In this document: piece after piece, positions 1 to 11,315 of the stretch
Numbering within the stretch: the first letter of the stretch is position 1
How the letters are laid out: the number at the start of each line of letters is the position of its first letter
Assembly (NCBI GenBank): GCA_013396655.1
Contig: WBMV01002681.1
Location: 2,170,001-2,234,000, forward strand
Direction: 5' to 3'
DNA from: Campylorhamphus procurvoides
Taxonomy: Eukaryota; Chordata; Aves; Passeriformes; Dendrocolaptidae
Length of the DNA: 64,000 bases
Notes under the pieces: model-generated
Seen by the model: only the letters and a program-made list of their open reading frames with translations
Told to the model about the DNA's origin: nothing
Databases searched by the model: none
Position numbers and translations under genes: made by a program

Positions 1-585
1 AGTTAGCTGGTATAAGATAATATCAAGGCAATGGACTTTAAGTAAACTATGCATAATTAAGATACTCAGTGAAAGACCTTGGAACTTTGGAACCATGAGA
101 ACTGCCAGTTCCATTATTCCTTTGAATTTATTGCACTTAATGCTATCAGAACAATTTTAATTAATGGAGAAGTCCAGTATCCTCCAAAAACACTGAGGAT
201 TTTCTCTCATCTTGGGGAAACTGTATTCCCCACTGTGTGAAAGTTTATGCTCATTACAGGCAAAGAGTGAAAAATGTTCTATCAAGTGTTCAGGACTGAC
301 AAAGAGATTAGGTAATTTGCAGTTTCATCCCACCAGTTGTATATAAATATTTATTTTGTTTCAAAGGCAAACTTCTTCCAAAATGTCTTATGACAGCAAG
401 GGAGATCCAAGAGGAAATAATTGGATGCCTTTTGCTTTGCAGAAGTAACTGAATATTTTTTATAATGAAAGTTAAATTAATGCCATTTAAATACCTGTGC
501 TTCACTCTAATCATTCTACCTTTTTCTCTTTGTTTTATTATTTGATTTTTTATTTCTTTTGGAACCATGAAAATACTTTCTTCAG
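1..585 (+). other. THSD7A intron (partial) upstream of the microexon
   Basis: This is AT-rich intronic sequence ending in a pyrimidine-rich acceptor (tactttcttcag) at 574-585. No coding exon of normal size can be supported. An AG/GT-bounded 52-nt stretch at 260-311 was considered and rejected. Confidence 0.7.
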
Positions 586-591
586 GCTCAG
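586..591 (+). CDS. THSD7A: Candidate 6-nt microexon of THSD7A (Ala-Gln)
   Basis: The six bases GCTCAG are preceded by a good acceptor, tactttcttcag, and followed at once by the consensus donor GTAAGT. In phase 0 they encode Ala-Gln. The next exon begins in phase 0 with VYEVVPC, and remembered human THSD7A reads NQAQVYEVVPC at this point, so the microexon supplies exactly the AQ that would otherwise be missing. Upstream in the same frame there is a stop at 568-570 and no resemblance to the preceding human residues, so a longer exon is unlikely. Skipping these six bases would keep the reading frame. The call rests on splice signals plus recalled homology and needs transcript evidence. Confidence 0.6.
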
Positions 592-1285
592 GTAAGTGTT
601 TCTAAAACAGATATAACCTTAACATGTGCTTCCTGTTTGTGTCGAACGTTTATGTTGTCTTTCCCTTTTTTTTGTAATGTATGCTTCAGACAGTATATGG
701 AATGTTATGAGATTACTGTATGAGATGCTATTTCAAATTATTCGTCTAATCCAAACACAATACTAATATTGGTACACAAATATATTAGAGTTATTTTGAG
801 AATACACAATGAATAAATAAAATGAATAAATATATATTGGTACCATTTTCCTTGAGGTCACCTCTCTTTAGAAATACAAATCCCCCATAACTAGTAGCAG
901 TGGAATGGCATAGTGGAGGGGAAATTTGAAGAATAGAGGTAAAGTGTTAGCAGAGTTTTGGCAGCATTTTTCTAAAAGGTATATTCTTGAGCTAGCCTAG
1001 TTACAGTCTTTACATTAGTTGTGTTCATGTTTTTGGTGGAAATGGCACAGAATGGGTTTAGTGCCAGAGAAAACCCTGGAATCCATCATTAGATAGCTTC
1101 TGTCTTTTTGTTATTTAGTAGTTTTCTATCCAGTATTTAATCTGTATTATTAATATGGCCTTTCAATCAGCAGGTTTATATTTGTTATTCTGACCAAAAA
1201 TACCATTAGCCTTTTTTTGTATGATCACTGTTGCAAGTTTGTCTTATTTGTGTGCTACAAAACTAACACTGAATGTGGATTCCAG
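592..1285 (+). other. THSD7A intron
   Basis: AT-rich intron running from GTAAGT at 592 to gattccag at 1278-1285. It holds TATATATT-type low-complexity sequence near 780-840. No other feature was recognised. Confidence 0.65.
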
Positions 1286-1419
1286 GTGTATGAGGTAGTG
1301 CCCTGCCACAGTGACTGCAGCCAGTACATATGGGTTACTGAGCCCTGGAGTGTCTGCAAAGTGACCAATGTGGACTTAAAAGAGAATTGTGGAGAAGGTG
1401 TCCAAACAAGGAAAGTCAG
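1286..1419 (+). CDS. THSD7A: THSD7A coding exon: TSP1 repeat, N-terminal half
   Basis: This exon encodes 44 codons plus two bases (phase 0 in, phase 2 out). It opens with VYEVVPCHSDC, which closes one TSP1 repeat with its conserved Cys pair. It then starts the next repeat with WVTEPWSVCK and CGEGVQTRKV, the latter being the typical TSP1 arginine layer. The acceptor is attccag and the donor is GTAAAA. Differences from the remembered human sequence are scattered substitutions only, as expected for an orthologue under constraint. There are no stops or frameshifts. The product acts outside the cell as part of the TSP1 stalk. Confidence 0.96.
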
Positions 1420-2065
1420 GTAAAACAGTATTGCTCCTCCTTCACTTTAGAGAACCTTAACTTTCTGTTCTGGCTGTGTTTAATTTGATGTAATTTGGTG
1501 TAATGTACAGTGTTTAGACCAACCATAATGTACCAGACCCAAATCCTGCTGGATATAAATGAGAATAACTTCAATGAATGCAATATGACTCTGTCTAGTG
1601 GTTATGGATATAGACCTTGATTCTTAATTTAATCTATTGGTAATTAAAAAAGCATTTGTGGAAATTAGGGATTAGTATTAAGAATATAATTTTTTAAAAA
1701 CTTTTAAAAGTTTTGGATTTAAAAATATCAGCGGAATTATACAAAAAATATATCTAAACTATAGATGATTTCCATTATTCTGGCTTAGAGGTAAGCTAAT
1801 GGCAAGCAAATCACTTGCCCAGAAGCTCCCAGCAAATCACTGACAGGGACTGTATATTACATGCATGTCTTTATGTGGCTGTTCTCTGTAAAAACAAGGT
1901 TCATTTTTGGCTTTTCAGCTTTTCTTGGATATTCATAGATCAATACTCAGTTCTGTTATGTGCTGACAAAATGTTAAAATATTTCAGAATACTGTAGAAA
2001 ATACAGTTTTTGTTACTGTACAAAATCCATGGCAAACACAGTTTATGTGCAGTTCTTTTTTCCAG

Positions 2066-2219
2066 GTGCATGTTAAACACTGTGGATGGTCCTTCAGACA
2101 ATGTCGAGGACTATCTGTGTGATCCTGAAGAGATGCCACTTGGTGCTAGAAAATGCACATTGCCATGTCCTGAAGACTGTGTTATATCTGAATGGGGATC
2201 ATGGTCTCAATGTTCTTTG
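2066..2219 (+). CDS. THSD7A: THSD7A coding exon: end of one TSP1 repeat, start of the next
   Basis: The first base completes the Arg codon begun in the previous exon, followed by 51 full codons (phase 2 in, 0 out). The residues include CMLNTVDGPSDNVEDYLCD, then CPEDCVISEWGSWSQCSL. The segment WGSWSQC fits the WxxWxxC tryptophan C-mannosylation signature of TSP1 repeats. Acceptor ttttttccag and donor GTAAGA are both strong. The reading frame stays open for 162 bases past the donor, but that extension is intronic and shows no TSP1 pattern. Confidence 0.97.
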
Positions 2220-2980
2220 GTAAGAAGCATACTGAAGTGTAACATTTACAATTTTAGAAGGATACTTCAAAAATGTATACATGGTGTATTGTGCAAAGAT
2301 GCTGAAATGAGCAGTGATTACACCTGTAATTATCTATATATGGTGTCATCTTTAAGGTTGTTGATTTTTGACTGTAAATAAAATGTGCCAGTATTTTCTA
2401 TTAAGAGAAATTGTCCAAAACACAGTTTATAATGTCCCCACTGGTCACTCCTCGGTGTGGGGTGCCTTCTGTGTGGTGGAATAGCTTTGGCAGGTGACTT
2501 GTGAGTCTGTCTTTGCGCATCTCTATAGTGACAGAGTCACTGTACTAAAAACGTCACTGTCTGATAACGAGTGAAGTCTGTAGATGAAGACTGAGCATAG
2601 AAATGTAATTTTGGGTCTCCTCTTCCCTTCCTGACAGCAATTTCAAAAAGAAATGTTAAAAAACCCAAAACAAAAATGAAAGTGTTTCAGGGCTCTGAGT
2701 ATTGAAGCTCATTACATTAGAGCCTTTGGAAAGCGAGCCTTTCAAAATCCAGTTTATGAGTGAAATAGTTCCAAAACTCTCCACTGAAATATACACTAGC
2801 TAGAAAAATAGGGAGATGTCACCAAGTTAAACGATATTTTACCTTGTGTGGTACCAAGGTGCAAGAGCAGACCAAATTCTCTCTGAAATAACAAGGAAAG
2901 GGTTTCTCTTAGACAGAAGCATGAACCTGTTATGTGACACTTGCCAAAATATCAAAGCTGTTTCCAATCTCCCTTTTAAG
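2220..2980 (+). other. THSD7A intron
   Basis: Intron ending in a pyrimidine-rich acceptor (ttccaatctcccttttaag). No repeat or second exon was recognised. Confidence 0.75.
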
Positions 2981-3122
2981 CCATGCAATGGAAGTAGTGT
3001 CTGTGAAAGGTCAGCCAAATCTCTGAGACAGTCAGATGATGGAAAGCCTTGTCCTACTGCCACCGAGACAGAAGTCTGCACTTTGAACAGGAACTGCTAC
3101 CACTATGACTACAACGTGACAG
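2981..3122 (+). CDS. THSD7A: THSD7A coding exon: divergent TSP1 C-terminal half
   Basis: Encodes 47 codons plus one base (phase 0 in, 1 out), beginning PCNGSSVCERSAK and ending CYHYDYNVT. The centre (DDGKPCP) is the usual GG/DGxPCP turn of a TSP1 repeat. This is the least human-like exon of the series: around SSVCERSAKS the remembered human sequence has different residues, is about one residue longer and lacks this cysteine. NVT is an N-glycosylation sequon. The gt donor after ACAG is consensus (GTATTT). The flanking exons join it in phase, so it is a real exon despite the divergence. Confidence 0.94.
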
Positions 3123-3600
3123 GTATTTGTGGTGTTATGCTCTAGTGACAGCCTGGGACTACAGCTTACTTCCATTCAGCTTATAGGATGGATTCTTCAG
3201 CTTTCTGTTCCTGTCCAGAGGGAGCTGCGGAACTTGTACTGAAAACTGATTCAGACTATTTGATTCAGATAAAATATTAAATGGAGGCTTTGCAACTTAG
3301 GTGAAATGGGCATGCTGTAACTCTAGGAAATTTATTTCTCCTATCATTTTGGGATTTACTCAAAGTCCATGCAGATAAAACAAATATGAACTTCTAAGGA
3401 AAGTACCATGACACTGACTATTTGCAGTAAAAGTTGCTGTTTCCAAAAATACATAGCAGCTGAGCTCCATGGGTCTTTTCATGTGTAGAAGTTGCTTATG
3501 AGGATTATTTTAGGCCATCAGAATTAGAATTAGGTAGGAGACTGGATCATTAAGAATTCTTTCTGAATGTCTGCTATGCTAATGAATTTGTCTTTTCCAG

Positions 3601-3716
3601 ACTGGAGCACATGTCAGCTCAGCGAGAAGGCTGTCTGTGGTAATGGTATCAAAACACGGATGCTTGATTGTGTTCGCAGTGATGGCAAATCGGTTGACCT
3701 GAAGTACTGTGAAGAG
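3601..3716 (+). CDS. THSD7A: THSD7A coding exon: TSP1 repeat with CGNGIKTR
   Basis: Two bases complete the Asp codon, then 38 codons follow (phase 1 in, 0 out): WSTCQLSEKAVCGNGIKTR, followed by DCVRSDGKSVDLKYCEE. Acceptor ttgtcttttccag is strong and donor GTGAGT is consensus. CGNG and KTR are the standard TSP1 strand residues, with Arg layered against the Trp. The DGKSVDLKYC segment is nearly invariant compared with remembered human THSD7A. Confidence 0.97.
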
Positions 3717-6700
3717 GTGAGTGGGTACCTGTGAGTAAGCTCCCCTCTGTTGGTGCTAATTAATACTGAGCCAACTGAGCTGTGCAACATCATCACCAGA
3801 TGTTTTGCAGCACTATTCATGGATTGTTAACTACCTCTGGAATGAACTGAGCCATCAACAATGATTTTTATACCATTTCCTTTGCATACTTTTAAGTGCC
3901 TCTGTGAACATATGCTAATTATTATGTTCTGAAGGGAATTACTTAGAAACAATAATTAATAAAATAGAATAAATGTTAATCAGAATAAATAGAATAAATC
4001 TTAATCAGAATACTAATCATAATTCTAATTTGATACAATTTCTGCATGGAGCTCTGGACACCTGCCAGTATCAATCATTTACTCAATATGTTGGAAAATA
4101 TTTCTCATGTACCATTCTGCAACTGAGCTGAATGCTAACTTCTTGTATCCAGCTGTGCAATGCAAAAGATACCCAAGATAGTGTGAAAAATGTGCAACAT
4201 GAATGTAATATTAAGTAGGATCATATATGAAGACCAAACTAGCAGAAAGGAGCCCTTAAATTTTGAAAGAGCTGTTTTGCAAATATTCAAAGTAACCTCA
4301 AATTCAACAGCACTGGTTTCCTTACATTTTGTGCGTTGGTCTTTATGTTTGTGATTGCATGGGGAGAGTACTATGAAGGAAAACAGGAGGACAACACAAA
4401 TACTACATTAGGGGCAATCCTACATGCATTTCTGATGAAAAGTAACTGCACTTGTTTCATCTGCCATTCTCCCACCACCATGACATCAGAAACAAAATCA
4501 CTTGCAATGGGGGACAAAGATGGAGTGGCCTCCACAGCAGCTTTGGCACCAACAATTTTTCTGTGGGTCCCTTCTGGCTAGTAGCTACTCTTCAGGATGT
4601 GCCCATAGAAAAGAGTCTCATCAGAAGTGGAGGCACTCAGGAAACTCATAATTTACTTTGCACTATAGTTTTGCAATGTTGTTTCTGACCTACTTAAGCT
4701 TTCCAATCCCCTCTGACATCCTGGATTCTTGAATCTTTAAGTTTTTAGCAGAGGCAGGAGGTTTCAGCTGAGACTGACACCCTACTTCTGTCCCATTTCC
4801 CCCTTCACACATAGCTCTTGGGTTTATAATCAAATGTAATATTTTCATAGAATCATAAAATGGTTTAGGTTGGAAGGGACCTTAAAGATCTTCTAGTTCC
4901 AATCCCCTTCTGTGGACTGGAAGATTTCCAAGGATGAGGAATCCACAAAAATTATGTCTCAAAAAAAACCTCAGGGTCTGACTACCTACCAGCAAGTTGC
5001 TTGAAGTTAATAAAGCAATGCATTAATGCATTCTGTTAAAAGAAGAAAAAAAAAAAGTCTGTGAGGATATTTCTAAGTGACTGTGTTATTGATTAATTAA
5101 TACCAAGACATGATATAAAATATCCATCAACGTAAATATTTCAATAGAAAAATCCTCATTTCAGAAAAACCTCAGGAGCTTTCCTGCCTTTAAGAAATGA
5201 AAGTTTATTACTCAGAAATTCTTACTTGCCCTTTTGATTTGTTAGAGCATACAGAGTTACGTGTTGTTGTAGAAAGCTCTGATCCACTCCCCAGTCATAC
5301 CATTAAGACTATTTGTTGAATTATGGATGTCTAAACAGTGGTACAACAAGGTCAAAGGCTGATCCAATTACTGACAAGTAAAACCTGTTAACCTGATTAA
5401 CAAGAAAGCCAAGCTGTTCAGATATTAACAGATCCCTCACTCTAAAGATGTGAAAGCCAACTCTGTGACCTTCCAGGTCATGAGAGGAGAGTGCTCAAAA
5501 TATTTTCAAAGTGTGAATACATACTATGCTCTTCTTGCTAATGATCCTTCAGGGTGGGGGTTTTTGATGTGTTTTTGCACTATCGGGGCAGTGCAGAAAG
5601 ATTAAGTGAAGTTCAAAATAAGGTGCATGTGGTTGGAAATGTCGATGAATAGGAGAAATACGAAATAAGTTTGTAATGACCTAGCTAATGGAATTTCCCC
5701 AGAGCTATCATAAAACCTTATACTAAATGTATGAATAATACAAAAGGTTTGTTTAATTATTTGTACATTCACCAAATTTTTTTTCTTGTTGCTATATGCA
5801 AAGAAGTGAGATCAGAATTGATATACCTACTCTGATCCCTAAGATGTTAGGACACCTAATTGCAATATTTGAGTTTCTAGACACTAATAAAGGCCATATG
5901 TAAAAACAACCTACTTGCTGACTTTTGTCTATCACCATCTCCAGGTATGAGCATCAGTGTAGTTAAATACTAACGTTCCTTCTGAACCCCTGTGTTCTGG
6001 TTTCCTTATGCATCCATATGATCCTGAGTTTGTTTTAGTCAATCAGCTAAAGAAGGTAGCCAGTCATCCTGATTACTGCCAAGATAAATCAATTTCTAGG
6101 GCTTATTTCCAAGTCCTAGTTATGTTAATGTAGTTCTCTTCAAACTCCCAAGGCACAGTAATACTGGATTACTTGATCTCTAACTCTACAAAATTAGCAC
6201 ATTGCATGAACTTAGCTTTTCTTTTCTATGAGTATTTGAAAATCATATCACCAAAGGCAAACTGGTCCTGGCCGTATTCCTATTCTTGTTTCATTCATTC
6301 AATTAAAGATGAGAAAAGCCTAAAAACCAGCAGTTTTATCTGCATTAAAAAGCAAACTTTTTGGTTTCATTGGTCAGTAGTCTGCGTGTCAGAGTACATG
6401 ATTAACCTCCAGCAGCAGAGGTTAATCTATGGTGCCAAACATTCCTCTAAACAAATACAAAAACATTCGTATAAACCCTATGTCGATCATAGGGTTTAAA
6501 GAGCATGCTGGTCTGGCAGCCTACTGCTCCTGGCATGTGTGACCTGGAGCACAGGGCACTCAGGGGCAGCTTTCAGTGCTTGCCATTGTCGAGTCAGAAA
6601 CCACAGCTCAACCACAGCAGAGGCTTTCAGGTAAGGGAGCTACTGGACACTTTTTAAATGTTTTCTAAACTCTTCGAGGTGAATTGTTGTTCATCAACTG

Positions 6701-7544
6701 AAGGAAAGAGAGGGAAGAGAAAAGAATATGTGATTACTATCAAGTTCCAGCTGGTCAGTTTTTCCCCAGATCTATTTAAGCAGAACTTCAGTATCTAAGA
6801 CACACAAATAGAAGGTCACTGTGGGTAATCTGGACTTCAGCTTTCTCCTCTTCATTGCTAATATCTCTCTTGGTCTTTTCCCTCTTGAGCTGACAAAGTC
6901 CAGCTGAGAAGGCCAGTTTCAAAAGAGAGCAGTCGTGTTTCTATAATTGGAAGGAATCAATTCATCAGGCTTTAAAGCATTTGCACAGAAGATTTGACCC
7001 AAATACGGACTTCAAAGAGGGTTCTCTAGTTTCTAATAATCCAAATTCCAGATTATCCGAAGGTTTCAGGTGTTACCTGTGTGCAATAGCTGTATAATAA
7101 AGGCTATACTGAACCATGGAGAAAAGCCAACAACTCATTTTTTGATGTGTAAACAGAGGTCTAAAACCTCATTTGTCTCAATAAATGGTACTGCAAATGC
7201 AAATGTAAAACTTGGTAAGTCTATGAGGAGGAGACATTTCCAGTACTTGTGGTAGTTTATTTATGGAAGACATGTTAATGTTGTGCCTAATTATTGCTCT
7301 ATGCTTGTGTCTAGTGGTTTTATTTCCCTTTTAAAGTCTTAACTGCTGGTTTTATGTCATTAACCTTTCCAGTCATTAAAATTAATAGGTTTTGAAATGT
7401 CTAGTTTGCTTTTTTTTTTAAACTATGACTTCATGCTTGCATAAAACTTTAGTTATCTCAGATTCACAATGTCCAAATGGATACCCTGCACTGATGACAC
7501 AGAGGCCTGGAGTTATGTGCTGACCATTTAACATTTTCTTTTAG
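3717..7544 (+). other. Large THSD7A intron (3.8 kb)
   Basis: This intron contains one degraded CR1 LINE fragment at 4845-4990. Reading frames such as 4336-4581, 4452-4688 and 6173-6499 show no domain, no flanking splice logic and no homology I recognise. The rest is AT-rich and unremarkable. Confidence 0.7.
4845..4990 (-). mobile_element. CR1 LINE 3'-end fragment, internally deleted
   Basis: The plus strand reads tcatagaatcataaaatgg, then ttggaagggaccttaaagatc. This is the reverse complement of the CR1 3' end with its terminal ATTCTATGAT-type repeat, so the element lies on the minus strand. The remainder (ccaaggatgaggaatccaca) matches the more internal part of the CR1 tail region, with the intervening stretch largely deleted. 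It is a non-autonomous, 5'-truncated relic in an intron. The boundary at 4990 is approximate. Confidence 0.85.
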
Positions 7545-7662
7545 CTTGGTTTGGAAAAGACATGGCAAATGAATATGTCCTGTGTGGTGGAATGTCCTGT
7601 GAACTGTCAGCTGACTGACTGGTCCCCTTGGTCTGAGTGCTCTCAAACGTGTGGCCTTACAG
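7545..7662 (+). CDS. THSD7A: THSD7A coding exon: canonical TSP1 repeat start
   Basis: Encodes 39 codons plus one base (phase 0 in, 1 out): LGLEKTWQMNMSC, then CPVNCQLTDWSPWSECSQTC and GLT. It carries both classic TSP1 modification motifs: WSPWSEC (WxxWxxC, C-mannosylation) and CSQTCG (CxxS/TCG, O-fucosylation). NMS is an N-glycosylation sequon. Acceptor cattttcttttag and donor GTCAGT are good. Nearly identical to remembered human residues. Confidence 0.97.
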
Positions 7663-10446
7663 GTCAGTGCAGAGCTTTGACATATTTTAAAGCCTGAGAT
7701 CTTGTTGGTTTTTTGTTGTTGGATTTTGTTGTGGTCTTTTTTTTTTTGGGGGGGGGGTGTTTGTTTGTTTTTTTCTGTAATAAAGCAGTAGTACTTATTT
7801 TTACAAAATTATAAAATGTAGCTATCTAAGGAGAGTGTCAGGGATCTAAATCAGCCTTACTAATGTAAATAATAAGCTGAGTGAGACTTTACTCACTGAA
7901 AATAATGAGAATTTGGTCCACAATATTTTCTGACTCTTGGGAACAAAGAGATGTGATGAATGTTATATTGAGACAAAAATAAATATTGATGTGAATTTTT
8001 ATTTTTCAGCTGGTGGGAGGAGAAAGAGGAGAGAGGGATTTTCTCATAAGTTTCATTATTAGTGATGAGTTCAGAACTAATAAATTGTAGAAGTGCACAA
8101 TGATTAAAACTAATGAATTTACTCACTGCAGGATCCTTTATTTTTAAATACAGAACAAGCATAGAAATACAAGTTACTTTCACTGTGATTGCATTAATTT
8201 ATTTTTTTTTTCCAACATGTTGCTGACCACTAAGTTTTTTAAAATCAAATGTATGTCAGAGAATGGATGTTAAAGGCACATTTTATGCAGAAACTCTTGT
8301 TATTTATTTTCACTGATATGTCTCAAAATAAAGACCAGAAATTACCATTTCTGGTACCATTACCAGGCAACTAACGTATACATACTACTGAAAGACAACA
8401 GTAGAAGCCCATTTTTTTCTGTAATGCCTGGAATATGTCACTACAGATCCTGGATGGTTGGCAGTGTATGGAATCCAATTTCAACTTCTGGGCTCAGAAT
8501 AAAAGTATATCACATCTATTTTGTGTTTCTTGGGGAGTGGACCACAGGGAAAAATGTGAAAATTTGGGGCAGTTCAGGATCCCAACAGAATTTTTTTTTT
8601 TAATGATAGCAGTCAATAATTTGACACTGCAGTATCTAATAATGTAATAATGTTTCAGTTCTTGAAGCTTCTTTCAAAGTGTGACTTCTATGTTCAAATT
8701 ATCTACACTTCTATAGTCAAAGTAATCTTTATAAAGAGTGAGAATTGAACTAACAGCTCTATTGAAGACTTAAATATGCTGTCAGATTTTCTTTTATAAG
8801 CTTTTCCCTACATACAAAACCTGAACAACTGACCTGATGTTTTCTGAATGAGAATTATGGTTGCTATGCTTTTGCAAAATGTGAAGGTGGGTCACTATCT
8901 GAAATCCTTGTGCTTTCCAAGTATAGAATTTATTTGTAGAAGTGAGTAGATTTATTTTAAAGAGTAATGTAAAACAGCTTCCAAGTTTTCAGTGTTTTTC
9001 ACCGATGGTGACAGCCTCACATGTAAGCCTTCAAGATGTAATTTTCCTGTTATGCAAGAAGTTGGAAGTAACTGGTCTTTTTCAATAAGTAATAACCATG
9101 TAATAAACCAAATGACCACAAAACTGAACTGCTTTTGTGCACCCATTCAAATGCCCACAAAGCTGAGAAAGAATTCTGTTCTTTGCTGTTCTTTGGAGGT
9201 TTTCTGCAGTACTTTTCAAAAAAACCTTTTTTTCTCCTGTGACATCTCAGTTGCAGCAGCTGTGAATTCAAAAATGATGAGGCTCTGCTTAGCAAACATC
9301 TTTCTAGCTGTCTGCAGTGAACACAGCTGTCGAAGAGATTGATATAGTTCTGCTTCTGCTTCGTGGCTTGTGTAGCTTGCTCTCAGCAAAAGATTTATGT
9401 CATTACCATTAGGGTACTCAATTCCAAATGCATGAGATTGAAATGTGGAATTAAAGACTAATTTGGCCAGCTATCATCAGGTGCTATGTAGGTAAAACTG
9501 TATAATGCCTTAGTTTATTATAAGCCTTAGTCTGAAAATTTTAATACATACATCTTTTTTTCTGGCTTGACTCTTATATTTATGTATAGTTTAAAATATT
9601 ACAGCTGCGTTGGTTTTGTGGAAACCTTTGTGAGGTGACAACTCTAGAACAGCCACTTGGCCACTACTTCTGACACATAAGAAAATTTTTGGTTATATCA
9701 CTTGATGGCTCTATAATGAATCATAATGGTCTAATGTCCACTACAAGATAAAGAAAAGCAAGAGTTGCTGAAAGGATAAAAATGTCTTTCTCTTTCTGTT
9801 TATATAAGTATTTGAAATAGAACCTGTATCTCAGTGACTCTGGGGAGCATACTACTCATGGTTGAAGAGAAGATTAGTGTCGGATAAGCCTACTGTATTT
9901 TAATTTTCTTTGGGCCTGAGTGAAGGATCCTCCATCTCCCGCAAAATCTGTATGTCACTTATCCAGACAGACAGTAAGAGAAAGTTGCAAGCTGTTCCCA
10001 TTTGCTGGAATCAGACAATTATGGGACACATGTTTCTGTGTTAACTCAGGGAAGAACAGAAAATGTTGGTCTCTTCCAGCATAAATCTCCAGATGAGGAG
10101 CAGGATTTTCCACTGAAATGCCACAAACATATTGTCACTTTCAGAGAGAATATTCTTCTGCAGGCTTCTGAACTAGGAAATTACTGCTCTTGCTTGCTGT
10201 TACAGGAGCAATCCTAATCACACATTCTCCTGCACTTGCAGTACAAACAAATGATAGAATATGAAGTGTCTGAATTGGAAAATATTAATCCACAAGAGCC
10301 AACATATCTGCTTTACAATCCAATTTTTCAAATGTGGAAAAATTACTTTATTCAAATACAGCACTTTTCAGTAAAATAGAGCCATCTTGAGGAATAAAAC
10401 AGTCTAACCACTCTGTTGTAGTTATATTGCTGTTTCTTGTTCACAG
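7663..10446 (+). other. THSD7A intron
   Basis: AT-rich intron. It holds a T-run joined to a G-run at about 7737-7757 (11 T then 10 G). No interspersed repeat or additional exon was recognised; reading frames at 8992-9342 and elsewhere are not supported. Confidence 0.7.
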
Positions 10447-10592
10447 GAAAAATGATCAGAAGAAGGACCATAAATCAGTCATTTCAGGGTGATGGGAGGC
10501 CTTGTCCTTCTCAGATGGAGCAATTCAAACCCTGTCCAGTAAAACCTTGTTATCGATGGCAATATGGTCAATGGTCTGCATGCAAAGTAGAG
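10447..10592 (+). CDS. THSD7A: THSD7A coding exon: TSP1 repeat end and next repeat start
   Basis: Two bases complete Gly, then 48 codons (phase 1 in, 0 out): KMIRRRTINQSFQGDGRPCP, PVKPCYRWQYGQWSACKVE. GDGRPCP is the conserved TSP1 turn and CYRWQYGQWSAC begins the next repeat. NQS is a potential N-glycosylation site. Acceptor ttcttgttcacag, donor GTAAAA. The six-base neighbourhood of IRRR is shared with remembered human THSD7A. Confidence 0.97.
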
Positions 10593-11140
10593 GTAAAAGC
10601 CATATGGGACTTCAGAGTTATGGAGCTTGCATATCTAGGCATATTTGTGATATGCCCAGATACCTCCTTCAGAACACTCTAAATAATTTGCTTCCACCTT
10701 CCTTATTCAAAAACTAAAGTGTTGCTTTTTTTCTTAGACTTCTTAATTGTCAACAGACACAAGTGTCCTACAAATATTCAAAGTATAAATGTAAACCCTG
10801 GTACCCAAGCAGAATTTTTGCTAATAATTTAAATCCTTCTATTGTAAAAGTGTACCAGCAGAAATACATTCACACACTAGAAGAGAATTTCACTTGAGAT
10901 ACTGCCGTGGTAGCAATTCCAAGGCATAATTAGCTCCATACTTTAAGAAACAGTGGTAGCAACCACCAGAAATTTTGGGTTGGGTTTTTTTTGTTTGTTT
11001 GTTTCAGAAATATTGAACTATGTCCTTTCTTTTAACAAGTAATAAAGCAAAAATAATAGGAGATGGAGTGACATGTAACTCAAATTTAGTCTTTTGGCGC
11101 TTTCTTCTGTCCAGTATCCATATATGTCCTCCTTCTGTAG
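10593..11140 (+). other. THSD7A intron
   Basis: Short intron with a (GTTT)n-like run near 10990-11004 and a strong acceptor (cctccttctgtag). Nothing else was seen. Confidence 0.75.
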
Positions 11141-11315
11141 GATGCTCAGTGTGGAGAGGGAACACGAGTGAGGAACATTTCCTGTGTGGTTTATGATGGA
11201 TCCATTGAAGATATTGGCAAAGTAGTAGATGAGGAATTCTGTGGAGAAATAGAGCCTATTATAGACGGTGATAAGAAGATGATACTTGAGGAAACCTGCA
11301 CTGTCCCTTGTCCAG
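11141..11315 (+). CDS. THSD7A: THSD7A coding exon: acidic TSP1 repeat
   Basis: Encodes 58 codons plus one base (phase 0 in, 1 out): DAQCGEGTRVRNISC, VVYDGSIEDIGKVVDEEFC, then CTVPCP. CGEGTRVR is the Arg-bearing TSP1 strand and NIS a glycosylation sequon. The central acidic insertion (KVVDEEFCGEIEPIIDGDKK) matches the remembered human insertion in length. Donor GTAACA. No stops or frameshifts. Confidence 0.97.

Noticed and set aside
260..311. 52-nt AG/GT-bounded stretch reading AKSEKCSIKCSGLTKRL, faintly like a TSP1 Cys pattern
   Set aside because: The acceptor pyrimidine tract is weak, the residues do not match the THSD7A region expected before VYEVVPC, and its phase would break the join to the exon at 1286.
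2220..2381. Open extension of the TSP1 exon past its donor
   Set aside because: The consensus donor GTAAGA and the perfect phase join to 2981 place this sequence in an intron; the extension has no TSP1 residues.
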